Origin: an uncultured Collinsella sp.
GTDB taxonomy: Bacteria; Actinomycetota; Coriobacteriia; Coriobacteriales; Coriobacteriaceae
Direction of reading: 5' to 3'
Assembly (NCBI GenBank): GCA_900541195.1
Contig: UQIY01000067.1
Coordinates: forward strand, 1 to 7,911
DNA: 7,911 nucleotides
Position 1 is the stretch's first letter; each line of letters begins with the position of its first letter. A model generated the notes under the pieces. It was not told the DNA's origin. It saw only the letters and a list, made by a program, of their open reading frames with translations, and made no database searches. Positions 1 to 6,255 of this stretch are shown one piece after another. Made by a program: the position numbers and the translations under genes.

Positions 1-48
1 CGAGATAGGCTCCGGTCTCGTGGGCTCGGAGATGTGTATAAGAGACAG
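1..48 (+). other. Illumina P7 / Nextera read-2 adapter contamination (not genomic)
   Basis: Bases 15-48 match the 34-base Nextera transposase read-2 adapter exactly. The last 19 of these (30-48, AGATGTGTATAAGAGACAG) are the Tn5 mosaic end. Bases 1-6 (CGAGAT) are the end of the P7 flow-cell oligo, and bases 7-14 (AGGCTCCG) sit exactly where the 8-base i7 index belongs. Order and spacing are those of a finished Nextera library end, so this is read-through of a short insert that the assembler kept. It is not a transposon in the organism. Any reading frame starting inside it, such as a plus-strand ATG at 32-34, is artefactual. Confidence 0.98.
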
Positions 49-234
49 GTTCTGCGCGACGAGGCCAATAGCGCCCCAGACGGTCAAAAAGAGCTGGAAC
101 AGGCCAAAGGCGACGCTCCAGGCGAAGGCGCCCTTGGCAACGGTGCCCGACTGAGCGCGAATGGCCTTGGCCTCGCGCAAGACAAGGTAGACGGTCGCCG
201 CAAGACCGATGAGCGAGATGGCGGCAGCGAACAT
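49..234 (-). CDS. N-terminal fragment of a small membrane protein, unknown function
   Basis: The minus strand has an ATG at 234-232, preceded by a GAGGAG ribosome binding site about 6 bases upstream, and stays open for 62 codons to base 49, where the adapter begins. The C-terminus is therefore missing. The visible protein has two hydrophobic stretches, residues 2-19 (starting FAAAISLIG) and about 36-61 (AFAWSVAFGLFQLFLTVWGA). A short basic loop joins them (R20, K23, R26, K34), which predicts a helical hairpin with the loop in the cytoplasm. I recognise no family. The good Shine-Dalgarno sequence, amphipathic pattern and GC-rich third positions support a real gene. It diverges from the nitroreductase gene. 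Function is unknown, and full length cannot be judged from this fragment. Confidence 0.72.
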
Positions 235-448
235 GCTGAGACTCCTCACAAACTTAAAACCTACGAAAGCGGGGGTTTACCCGATTGTTACCTAAATATG
301 CGCTGCATTTGCGGGCTGCGCACAACAACCAGCCATATTAACGCACATGTGCGGCGGTGTGGCGCAATGTAGTGGCGGCCTGCGCGATAATGGACGGGAA
401 TTACACGGAAACGTAAAGGCTTCTTAAAGAAATGGCGAGGATAGAGCT
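235..448. promoter_or_regulatory. Divergent intergenic region with a 12-bp palindrome
   Basis: These 214 bases separate the minus-strand membrane protein gene from the plus-strand nitroreductase gene and are more AT-rich than the flanking genes. They must hold both promoters. A perfect 12-base palindrome, CGCACATGTGCG, lies at 342-353 near the middle and is of a size that could bind a dimeric regulator. A GATAAT at 386-391 matches five of six bases of the -10 consensus for the nitroreductase gene, but I see no convincing -35 at the right spacing. No clear promoter for the minus-strand gene stands out. No RNA gene was seen here. Confidence 0.4.
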
Positions 449-1324
449 ATGGGCGAGCAGGTTTGTATGACGGGTGCCGAGTGCTGCGGCGGAGCTGCGG
501 GCGTGGATGCGAACGGTTATCCGGTCGAGACTACGGGCAATGCGGTGCTGGACATCTTGGAGCATCGCTCGTCTACGCGCGCCTTCGCGCGTGATGACGA
601 CGACCGTCCCGTGGCGGTGACCGACGAGCAGCGGGCGGCGATTCTGCATGCGGCGAGTCGCGCGCCGTCGGCGGGCGCCATGATGATGTATTCCATCGTG
701 AGCATCCGCGAGCAGGCTACGCTCGACCGCCTGGCCGACCTGTGCGACCACCAGCCCATGATCGCCAAGGCGCCCTGGGCACTGATATTTGTGGTCGATT
801 ATGCCAAGTGGATCGATCTGTTTGAGCACGTGGGCTGCTTTGAGCCCGAGTTTGTCGAGCGCACGGGCAAGGTGCCCCGCCGCGCGCCGGGTTTGGGCGA
901 CTTTGCCATCGCGGCCCAGGACGCCGTGATCGCCGCGCAAAACGCCGTGGTTGCCGCCGAGGCCCTGGGCCTGGGGAGCTGCTACATCGGTGATATCGTC
1001 GAGAATGCCGAGGAAGTCGCCGAGCTGCTCGATCTGCCGCTCTATACCATGCCGCTGTCGATGCTCATCATCGGCACGCCCCGTAAGGAGCGTCCGGCGA
1101 TCGCACACCCCGTGGTGAACCTGGTGCACGAGGAGCGCTACTGCCGTGCGGATGCCGCGACCATGGACGCGCAGGTGGCCGAGATGGACGCGATGTTCCG
1201 TCCGCACGCCCGCGAGGTGGGGGAGCGCGTCGTGGACATCTATACCCGCAAGCACACGAGTCCCTTTATGGCCGAGATGAGCCGCTCCATGGAGTGGTGG
1301 TTCAAAAACTGGCTCGGAAAATGA
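449..1324 (+). CDS. Nitroreductase-family FMN-dependent oxidoreductase
   Basis: This 291-residue protein carries the nitroreductase fold signature. HRSSTRAF at residues 39-46 supplies the basic and serine residues that bind FMN phosphate. RAPSAGAMMMYS (71-82) is the second flavin-contacting segment, and GLGSCYIGDI (174-183) is the characteristic Gly-rich C-terminal flavin motif. Such enzymes are usually cytoplasmic homodimers that pass electrons from NAD(P)H through FMN to nitroaromatics, quinones or flavins. The natural substrate cannot be read from sequence. The ATG at 449 is supported by GCGAGG at 435-440, 8 bases upstream. The protein is longer than many family members. It has an N-terminal extension of about 30 residues with cysteines C6, C12 and C13 before the core, and a helical, Trp-rich C-terminus (EWWFKNWLGK). 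It stands alone, with a palindrome after the stop codon. Family assignment is secure; subfamily is open. Confidence 0.93.
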   Translation: MGEQVCMTGAECCGGAAGVDANGYPVETTGNAVLDILEHRSSTRAFARDDDDRPVAVTDEQRAAILHAASRAPSAGAMMMYSIVSIREQATLDRLADLCDHQPMIAKAPWALIFVVDYAKWIDLFEHVGCFEPEFVERTGKVPRRAPGLGDFAIAAQDAVIAAQNAVVAAEALGLGSCYIGDIVENAEEVAELLDLPLYTMPLSMLIIGTPRKERPAIAHPVVNLVHEERYCRADAATMDAQVAEMDAMFRPHAREVGERVVDIYTRKHTSPFMAEMSRSMEWWFKNWLGK

Positions 1325-1325
1325 C

Positions 1326-1360
1326 GAATGTGACAAAGGGACCGTCCCTTTGTCACATTC
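1326..1360. repeat. 35-bp near-perfect palindrome downstream of the nitroreductase gene
   Basis: GAATGTGACAAAGGGAC (1326-1342) is exactly inverted as GTCCCTTTGTCACATTC (1344-1360), with a single base between the arms. The palindrome begins 2 bases after the nitroreductase stop. As RNA it would fold into a very stable hairpin and could end transcription or protect the 3' end, but no T tract follows on the plus strand, so it is not a textbook intrinsic terminator. Perfect arms of this length suggest a dispersed palindromic (REP- or MITE-like) unit. Its AAAGGGAC core resembles the element at 3806-3868. Confidence 0.85.
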
Positions 1361-1441
1361 CATATCGCCGCGGTAGCCTAAAGACTGTATAAATCTTTAT
1401 CTAGCTGGGAAAACAGTGCATTTAAACATGGGCCGATTACC

Positions 1442-1447
1442 TATAAT
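1442..1447 (+). promoter_or_regulatory. Putative -10 box of the kup promoter
   Basis: A perfect TATAAT lies 35 bases before the kup start codon and would set transcription initiation near 1454, giving a leader of about 29 bases. The -35 region at the proper spacing (around 1418-1424, TGCATTT) is a poor match, so activation by a regulator is possible. The short leader leaves no room for a c-di-AMP (ydaO-type) riboswitch between this promoter and the gene. A second AT-rich TATAAA occurs at 1389-1394, inside a small inverted repeat (AAAGA/TCTTT), and is a weaker candidate. Confidence 0.5.
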
Positions 1448-1482
1448 TCCTTCGAACATTAAAGTTGGGAGGAAACCGGCTT

Positions 1483-3510
1483 ATGGAACAAAAGGCCAAG
1501 GAGGCAGCCTCGCACGCTGCGATTCCTGTGAGCATCTCGGCGATGCTCGTCACGCTGGGCGTGGTGTATGGCGATATCGGCACCAGCCCCATGTATGTAA
1601 CCAAGGCACTCGTTGCCGGCAACGGCGGCATCGGAAGCGTCACGGAGGAGTTCGTGCTCGGCGCGCTCTCGCTCGTCGTATGGACGGTCACGCTGCTGAC
1701 GACCGTCAAGTACGTGCTGATCTCGCTGCGCGCCGACAACCACGGCGAGGGCGGTATCTTTGCTCTGTACAGTCTGGTCAAGCGTTGCGGCAAGTGGCTC
1801 ATCATCCCCGCCATGCTGGGCGGCGCCGCATTGCTCGCCGACGGCATCCTGACGCCCGCCGTTACCGTTACCACGGCCATCGAGGGCCTGCGCACCATCC
1901 CGGCGGTCCATGCCGTGTTGGGTGACGATCAGGGCCGCGTCGTGGCCATCACGCTTGCCATCATCATCGCGCTCTTCTTGGTACAACGTATCGGTACGGC
2001 CAAGATCGGTCACGCTTTTGGCCCCATCATGACGCTGTGGTTCCTGTTCTTGGGCGGCACGGGTCTGTTCTTTGTCTTCCAGTACCCCGCGGTGCTGCTG
2101 TGCCTCAACCCGCTGCGTGGCATCGGCTTTTTGTTGAGCCCCAACAACCACGCGGGCATCATGATTCTGGGCAGCTGCTTCCTTGCCACCACCGGTGCCG
2201 AGGCGCTCTATTCCGACATGGGCCACGTGGGCCGCGGCAACATCTACGCTACCTGGCCGTTCGTTAAGTGCTGCCTGCTACTTTCCTATATGGGCCAGGG
2301 CGCTTGGCTTATCAACAACGCCGCCAACCCCGAGCTCATGGGTATCGCCGACCTCAACCCCTTCTACCAGATGCTCACCCCGGGCCTGCGTCCCTTTGCC
2401 GTCGGCCTTTCCACCGTCGCGGCCATCATTGCCTCGCAGGCGCTCATCACCGGCGCATTCTCGCTGGTGTCCGAGGCCAGCCGCCTGGACCTTATGCCGC
2501 ACATGCAGGTTTTCTACCCTGCTGAGACCAAAGGCCAGCTTTATATTCCCATGGTCAACAACGTCATGCTCGTGGGCTGCGTCATCGTGGTGCTGCTGTT
2601 CCAGAACTCGGCGCATATGGAAGCCGCCTACGGCCTTGCCATTACGCTGACTATGATGTGCACCACGATGCTGCTCTTCTTCTACCTGCACGAGGAGCGC
2701 AAACTCAAGGTTGCTCCGTGGATCTTCGCGGCCTTCTTCCTTTTGCTCGAAGGCTTCTTCTTCGTGAGTTCGCTCACCAAGTTCTTCCACGGCGGCTACT
2801 TCACCATCCTTATGGCCATGCTCATCATGGGCATTATGGTGTGCTGGTACAACGGCACGGCGGTCGAGCAGCGCCAGTTTACGCTGCTGCCGCTGCGCAG
2901 CTACCTGCCGCAGCTCAAGCGCCTGCGCGACGACGACCGTTACGAGCGCATGAGCGACAACGTCGTGTACCTGACCAAGGACACCCATACCGACTACATC
3001 GACCGCGATATCGTCTATTCGATCTTGGACAAGCATCCCAAGCGCGCCCGCGCCTGGTGGTTTGTGAATGTCGAGACCATGGACGAACCGCACACCTTTG
3101 CCTATTCGGTCGAGACGTTCGGCACCGACTACGTGTTCCGCGTGCATCTGTACCTGGGCTACAAGATCAACCAGCGCGTCAATGCCTACCTGCGTCAGGT
3201 TGTTCAGGACCTGGCTGCCACCGGCGAGTTGCCGCCGCAGACGCATGACTACTCGGTCTACAAGGATCCGGGTAACATCGGCACGTTCAAGTTCGTCCTG
3301 ATCCGTAAGCTTCTGGCGCCCGAAAGCGATGTGGAGCCCAGCGAGCGTACGGCCATCACGCTCAAGTACATCATCCGTCGCGCCGCCGGCACGCCTGCGC
3401 GTTGGTACGGCCTGGAGAACTCCAACGTGAGCTTTGAGTACGTGCCGCTGTTCACCAAGTTCAAAGCCGTGAACAAGATGCAGCGCCTGGCCCCCAACGA
3501 GCGCCCGTAG
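1483..3510 (+). CDS. kup: KUP-family potassium uptake transporter
   Basis: This 675-residue inner-membrane protein belongs to the KUP/HAK/KT family, which takes up K+ with protons. The diagnostic N-terminal motif is GVVYGDIGTSPMY (residues 26-38, with the conserved Asp31 and Tyr38). It is followed by NHGEGGIFALYSL (86-98) and ALLADGILTPAVTVTTAIEGL (116-136), where Glu134 matches a conserved charged position in the transport core. About a dozen hydrophobic segments run to roughly residue 460. A cytoplasmic C-terminal domain of about 200 residues follows, typical of the family. Length is slightly above that of E. coli Kup (622). The ATG at 1483 is preferred over an in-frame TTG at 1465 because a GGGAGG site at 1468-1473 sits 9 bases before it, inside the longer version. 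It precedes a small membrane protein gene and kdpDE-like genes, consistent with a K+ homeostasis locus. No frameshift is apparent. Confidence 0.96.
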   Translation: MEQKAKEAASHAAIPVSISAMLVTLGVVYGDIGTSPMYVTKALVAGNGGIGSVTEEFVLGALSLVVWTVTLLTTVKYVLISLRADNHGEGGIFALYSLVKRCGKWLIIPAMLGGAALLADGILTPAVTVTTAIEGLRTIPAVHAVLGDDQGRVVAITLAIIIALFLVQRIGTAKIGHAFGPIMTLWFLFLGGTGLFFVFQYPAVLLCLNPLRGIGFLLSPNNHAGIMILGSCFLATTGAEALYSDMGHVGRGNIYATWPFVKCCLLLSYMGQGAWLINNAANPELMGIADLNPFYQMLTPGLRPFAVGLSTVAAIIASQALITGAFSLVSEASRLDLMPHMQVFYPAETKGQLYIPMVNNVMLVGCVIVVLLFQNSAHMEAAYGLAITLTMMCTTMLLFFYLHEERKLKVAPWIFAAFFLLLEGFFFVSSLTKFFHGGYFTILMAMLIMGIMVCWYNGTAVEQRQFTLLPLRSYLPQLKRLRDDDRYERMSDNVVYLTKDTHTDYIDRDIVYSILDKHPKRARAWWFVNVETMDEPHTFAYSVETFGTDYVFRVHLYLGYKINQRVNAYLRQVVQDLAATGELPPQTHDYSVYKDPGNIGTFKFVLIRKLLAPESDVEPSERTAITLKYIIRRAAGTPARWYGLENSNVSFEYVPLFTKFKAVNKMQRLAPNERP

Positions 3511-3579
3511 TCGACGCTCGAGGTTTGTCTGCGAACGGGCGGGTTTGTATTGACGGGGATTGAGTCCTGGGAGGAAACC

Positions 3580-3774
3580 ATGGATGCAAAGGTGCTTGAC
3601 GGTTGCGATCTTGCGACCGAGCTGGTGCGTGAGGTACGCGCCGATGCTGCCGAAGATCGGTTCTTTACGAATCGGGCCAACATGGATATGGCCGACCGCG
3701 TGATTTCGATCGTGGTGACGGTGCTTGTCGCGGCGTGCGTGTGCGCACTGCTCGCGCACGTGCTGTTTGTCTAA
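3580..3774 (+). CDS. Small single-span membrane protein, unknown function
   Basis: This frame encodes 64 residues from an ATG with a strong ribosome binding site (GGGAGG at 3569-3574, 5 bases upstream). The site closely resembles the one before kup (GGGAGGAAACC in both). The first 40 residues are hydrophilic and acidic to mixed charge (MDAKVLDGCDLATELVREVR, then ADAAEDRFFTNR). They are followed by one transmembrane helix at about 41-63 (VISIVVTVLVAACVCALLAH). The likely topology is N-terminus inside. It lies 69 bases after kup in the same direction and is probably co-transcribed with it. No family is recognised. It is longer than the K+-ATPase subunit KdpF and I cannot claim homology. A role in assisting or regulating Kup or the KdpD-like kinase is inference from position only. 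A weak promoter-like TTGTCT/TATTGA pair (3525-3530, 3548-3553) precedes it. Confidence 0.75.
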   Translation: MDAKVLDGCDLATELVREVRADAAEDRFFTNRANMDMADRVISIVVTVLVAACVCALLAHVLFV

Positions 3775-3805
3775 CGACCGCAGGTTGCAAAGGCTTTACA
3801 CTTGG

Positions 3806-3868
3806 AACCACCACAAGGGGAAACCACCACAAGGGTGCCTGTCCCCTTTGTGGTGGTTTTTGTTTTTG
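3806..3868 (+). terminator. Terminator-like hairpin with duplicated left arm and T tract
   Basis: AACCACCACAAGGG occurs twice in tandem (3806-3819 and 3822-3835, period 16). Its inverted form, CCCCTTTGTGGTGGTT, follows at 3843-3858. The nearer copy pairs with it to give 11 continuous base pairs plus three G-C pairs beyond a one-base bulge, with a short TGCCTGT loop. The hairpin runs into TTTTTGTTTTTG (3857-3868), which has the shape of an intrinsic terminator for the kup/small-protein transcript. The duplicated arm allows two alternative stems. It lies 20 bases before the kdpD-like start, so it may terminate or attenuate transcription into kdpDE. I found no convincing promoter between it and that gene. 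Confidence 0.75.
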
Positions 3869-3887
3869 AGAGAGGGGCGGAACGCTG

Positions 3888-5513
3888 ATGGACGTTCGTA
3901 CGGACGGCGATATTGCCGATAGTTTTTGGTGGCGGCGCACAACGCTGACGCGCCGCACTCCTCTGTATGACGCCTGCGTATCGGTGGGGCTGCTGGTCGC
4001 GGCGACGATTGTGGGCGCGCTGCTCGACCATCCGGGTCTCGCGCCGAGCATCATGATCGTCTATGTGTTCGCCGTTCAGCTGTGCGCATTCTTTACCTGG
4101 AGTCGCCTGTATTGCTTGCTGAGCTCGGCTGCCGCCGTGGCGCTCTACAACTTTTTGTTTGTCGACCCGCGCTACTCGCTGTCGCTTATCGACCGCGGCT
4201 ATCCCGGCATGTTCTTCATCATGTTCGTGGTTTCGCTTGTGTCGAGCTCGATTGCGTTGGCCCTGCGCCGCGCCTTGGCACAGGCTGCCGCCAGCGACCG
4301 CCGCACGCATATGGTGCTCGAGACCAACCGCATGCTGCAGCGGTGCGCCGATCAGCATCAGATCGTTCACGCCATGGCCACGCAGCTGGCGCGTCTTTCG
4401 GGCTGTCCGGTCGTGTGGTACAGCGCCGACGCCGAGGGCGATGACCTGCTGCCGCGTGCGACGTACACGGCCGTGGGCGATGCCGCCCCGGTGCACGAGC
4501 TGGCGCCGCAGATGCCGCCGCGGCTCTCGGCGTCCGCCTATGTGGGTACGCCGCTCGATGCCACCTATGGCGGATCGGCGTTTTATGGCATCTACCTGAC
4601 GGTTTGCACAGGCGACGGCTTCGTGCGCTCGGGCGACCCCGCCTCGGTGGTGGGCGTGCTGGCTATCGTTGCCGAGCCCGACGTGCTGACACATGAGGAA
4701 CGGACACTTGCCGATGCCATCGTGAGCGAAGGCGAGCTGGCGCTCGATCGCGCCCGCGCCATGGAGGCCCGCGAAGAAGCGGCGGTGCTCGCCAAAAACG
4801 AACAGCTGCGCGCCAACCTGCTGCGCTCCATCTCGCACGATCTGCGCACGCCGCTTACCAGTATTTCGGGAAATGCCGACGTGCTGCTCGATCAGGGCTC
4901 GACCGGCACCGCGGTGCTCGACGCCCAGACGCGCCGCGGCCTGCTCCTGTCCATTCGCTCGGATGCGCAATGGCTCAACGCCACTGTCGAGAATCTGCTC
5001 GCTATCACCAAGCTCGAGGGTGGCGGCATGCGCCTGTCGACCACGCTCGAGCTCATGGACGATATCGTCGAGGAGGCACTGCGCCACGTGAACCCTGCCG
5101 TGCGCGAGCACGACCTTAAGGTGGTGCCGTGCGACGAGCCGGCGCTCGTTAACGTCGATGCGCGCCTGATGGTGCAGCTGGTGGTCAATCTGGTGAACAA
5201 TGCCATCACCTATACGCCCGCAGGCTCGCATATCGTGATTTCGATTGGCGTCGACGATGGACGCGTGGCGTGCTCGGTGGCCGATGACGGCCCGGGCATT
5301 GCGCCCGAGGACCGCGAGCGAATCTTTGAGTCGTTCTACACCGCCAACCACGGTTTGGCCGACAGCCACCGTAGCGTGGGCCTGGGACTTTCGCTCTGCC
5401 GCTCCATTGCATTGGCGCATGGCGGTAGCATAGAGGTTGCCGCGGCGGACCCGCACGGCTCGGTCTTTACGATTGAGCTTCCCGTCGCCGACGTTTCGTT
5501 TGATAAGGAGTAA
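3888..5513 (+). CDS. kdpD: KdpD-like sensor histidine kinase lacking the N-terminal KdpD/USP domains
   Basis: This 541-residue membrane kinase matches the C-terminal part of KdpD, the K+/osmotic-stress sensor. Four transmembrane helices (about 28-46, 52-70, 73-92, 107-127) form a DUF4118-type module with the typical YNFLFVDPRYSL (87-98). A GAF-like region follows (about 150-290), then HisKA with phosphoacceptor His317 in SISHDLRTPLTS. The ATPase domain has an N box NLVNNA (434-439), G1 DDGPGI (466-471) and G2 GLGLSLC near residue 505. E. coli KdpD is 894 residues, and its first roughly 370 (KdpD and universal-stress-type domains) are absent here. The frame closes at 3867, upstream of the ATG, so no longer version is encoded in place. 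An AGAGGGG site at 3871-3877 supports the ATG. It is followed after 4 bases by the response regulator gene. The symbol denotes similarity; the signal sensed could differ. Confidence 0.9.
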   Translation: MDVRTDGDIADSFWWRRTTLTRRTPLYDACVSVGLLVAATIVGALLDHPGLAPSIMIVYVFAVQLCAFFTWSRLYCLLSSAAAVALYNFLFVDPRYSLSLIDRGYPGMFFIMFVVSLVSSSIALALRRALAQAAASDRRTHMVLETNRMLQRCADQHQIVHAMATQLARLSGCPVVWYSADAEGDDLLPRATYTAVGDAAPVHELAPQMPPRLSASAYVGTPLDATYGGSAFYGIYLTVCTGDGFVRSGDPASVVGVLAIVAEPDVLTHEERTLADAIVSEGELALDRARAMEAREEAAVLAKNEQLRANLLRSISHDLRTPLTSISGNADVLLDQGSTGTAVLDAQTRRGLLLSIRSDAQWLNATVENLLAITKLEGGGMRLSTTLELMDDIVEEALRHVNPAVREHDLKVVPCDEPALVNVDARLMVQLVVNLVNNAITYTPAGSHIVISIGVDDGRVACSVADDGPGIAPEDRERIFESFYTANHGLADSHRSVGLGLSLCRSIALAHGGSIEVAAADPHGSVFTIELPVADVSFDKE

Positions 5514-5517
5514 CGCT

Positions 5518-6231
5518 GTGCCGAACTCTGCCGTAAAACCGCTCATCTTGGTCGTTGAGGACGACCCCGCCGTTCGCAACCTTATCGTTGCCGCGCTCGA
5601 GGCGCACGGCTTGCGCCATATGGCCGTGGAGACCGCCCATGCCGCTATTGCCGCTGCCTCGTCGCAGGCGCCGAGCATCGTGCTACTCGATCTGGGCCTG
5701 CCCGATATGGACGGCGTCAAGGTGGTGGAGTCGGTGCGCGCATGGTCGGGCATGCCGATCATCGTGGTTTCGGCGCGCAGCGAGGACGCGGACAAGATCC
5801 GCGCGCTCGATGCCGGAGCCGACGACTACCTGACCAAGCCGTTTTCGGTCGAGGAGCTGCTCGCGCGCATTCGTACGACACTCAGGCGCCTTTCGTATGC
5901 GCAAACGGGCGGCGTTGCCTCCGAGGGCTCGTTCGATACCGGTGAGCTGCATATCGATTTTGATGCCGGCATCGCCACGATGGATGGCGAGGAGCTGCAT
6001 CTGACGCCGATCGAGTACAAACTGCTATGCCTGCTGGCGCATAACGCCGACAAGGTGCTCACGCACCAGTCTATCCTGCACGAGATTTGGGGCACGGCAA
6101 CCAAGAGCGACCTGGCGAGCCTGCGCGTCTTTATGGGCACGCTGCGCAAGAAGATCGAGTCCGACCCCGCGCATCCGCGCTACATCCAAACCCACGTAGG
6201 CATTGGCTACCGCCTAGTTACCCAAGGCTAG
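5518..6231 (+). CDS. kdpE: KdpE-like OmpR-family response regulator
   Basis: This 237-residue cytoplasmic DNA-binding protein has a receiver domain with the acidic pocket E14, D15, D16, phosphoacceptor Asp58 in LLDLGLPDMDG, switch Ser85 in VVSARSED and Lys107 in DYLTKPFS. A winged-helix output domain follows from about residue 135, with LTPIEYKLLCLLAHNADKVL and the C-terminal hairpin THVGIGYRL. Length is close to E. coli KdpE (225). The start is GTG at 5518: AAGGAG (5505-5510) lies 7 bases upstream within the end of the kinase gene, and the receiver fold begins about 9 residues after this start. An in-frame ATG at 5437 would add 27 Arg-rich residues read from kinase coding sequence and is rejected. 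Tight spacing implies translational coupling. Asp58 is presumably phosphorylated by the adjacent kinase. Targets are unknown; kup and any kdpFABC elsewhere are natural candidates. Confidence 0.93.
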   Translation: MPNSAVKPLILVVEDDPAVRNLIVAALEAHGLRHMAVETAHAAIAAASSQAPSIVLLDLGLPDMDGVKVVESVRAWSGMPIIVVSARSEDADKIRALDAGADDYLTKPFSVEELLARIRTTLRRLSYAQTGGVASEGSFDTGELHIDFDAGIATMDGEELHLTPIEYKLLCLLAHNADKVLTHQSILHEIWGTATKSDLASLRVFMGTLRKKIESDPAHPRYIQTHVGIGYRLVTQG

Positions 6232-6255
6232 ATCGCCAACCACCGTCCCAATATG

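Noticed and set aside
34..372. Plus-strand open frame from the adapter into the intergenic region
   Set aside because: Its start lies in synthetic adapter sequence, and it overlaps the better-supported minus-strand membrane protein gene.
1454..1482. c-di-AMP riboswitch upstream of kup, as seen before some K+ transporter genes
   Set aside because: The perfect -10 at 1442-1447 leaves a leader of about 29 bases, and the upstream 120 bases show no ydaO-like architecture.
1465..1482. Alternative TTG start for kup at 1465
   Set aside because: The ribosome binding site GGGAGG lies within this extension and is well spaced only for the ATG at 1483.
3550..3579. Alternative TTG start for the small membrane protein
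   Set aside because: The ribosome binding site at 3569-3574 lies inside the extension and points to the ATG at 3580.
2278..3759. 493-codon minus-strand open frame opposite kup
   Set aside because: It is a His/Arg/Gln-rich antisense shadow of a clearly conserved transporter gene.
3806..3835. Start of a CRISPR array (two direct repeats)
   Set aside because: The repeats are nearly adjacent, only two copies exist with no spacer-length gap, and they form one arm of a hairpin.
5437..5517. Longer N-terminus for the KdpE-like protein starting at ATG 5437
   Set aside because: It lies inside the kinase ATPase coding sequence and gives Arg-rich non-homologous residues. GTG at 5518 has a correctly placed AAGGAG site.
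3771..5795. 674-codon open frame on the minus strand opposite the kdpD-like gene
   Set aside because: It mirrors the GC-rich third positions of kdpDE, has Arg/His-rich sequence with no recognisable domain, and lacks a good ribosome binding site.
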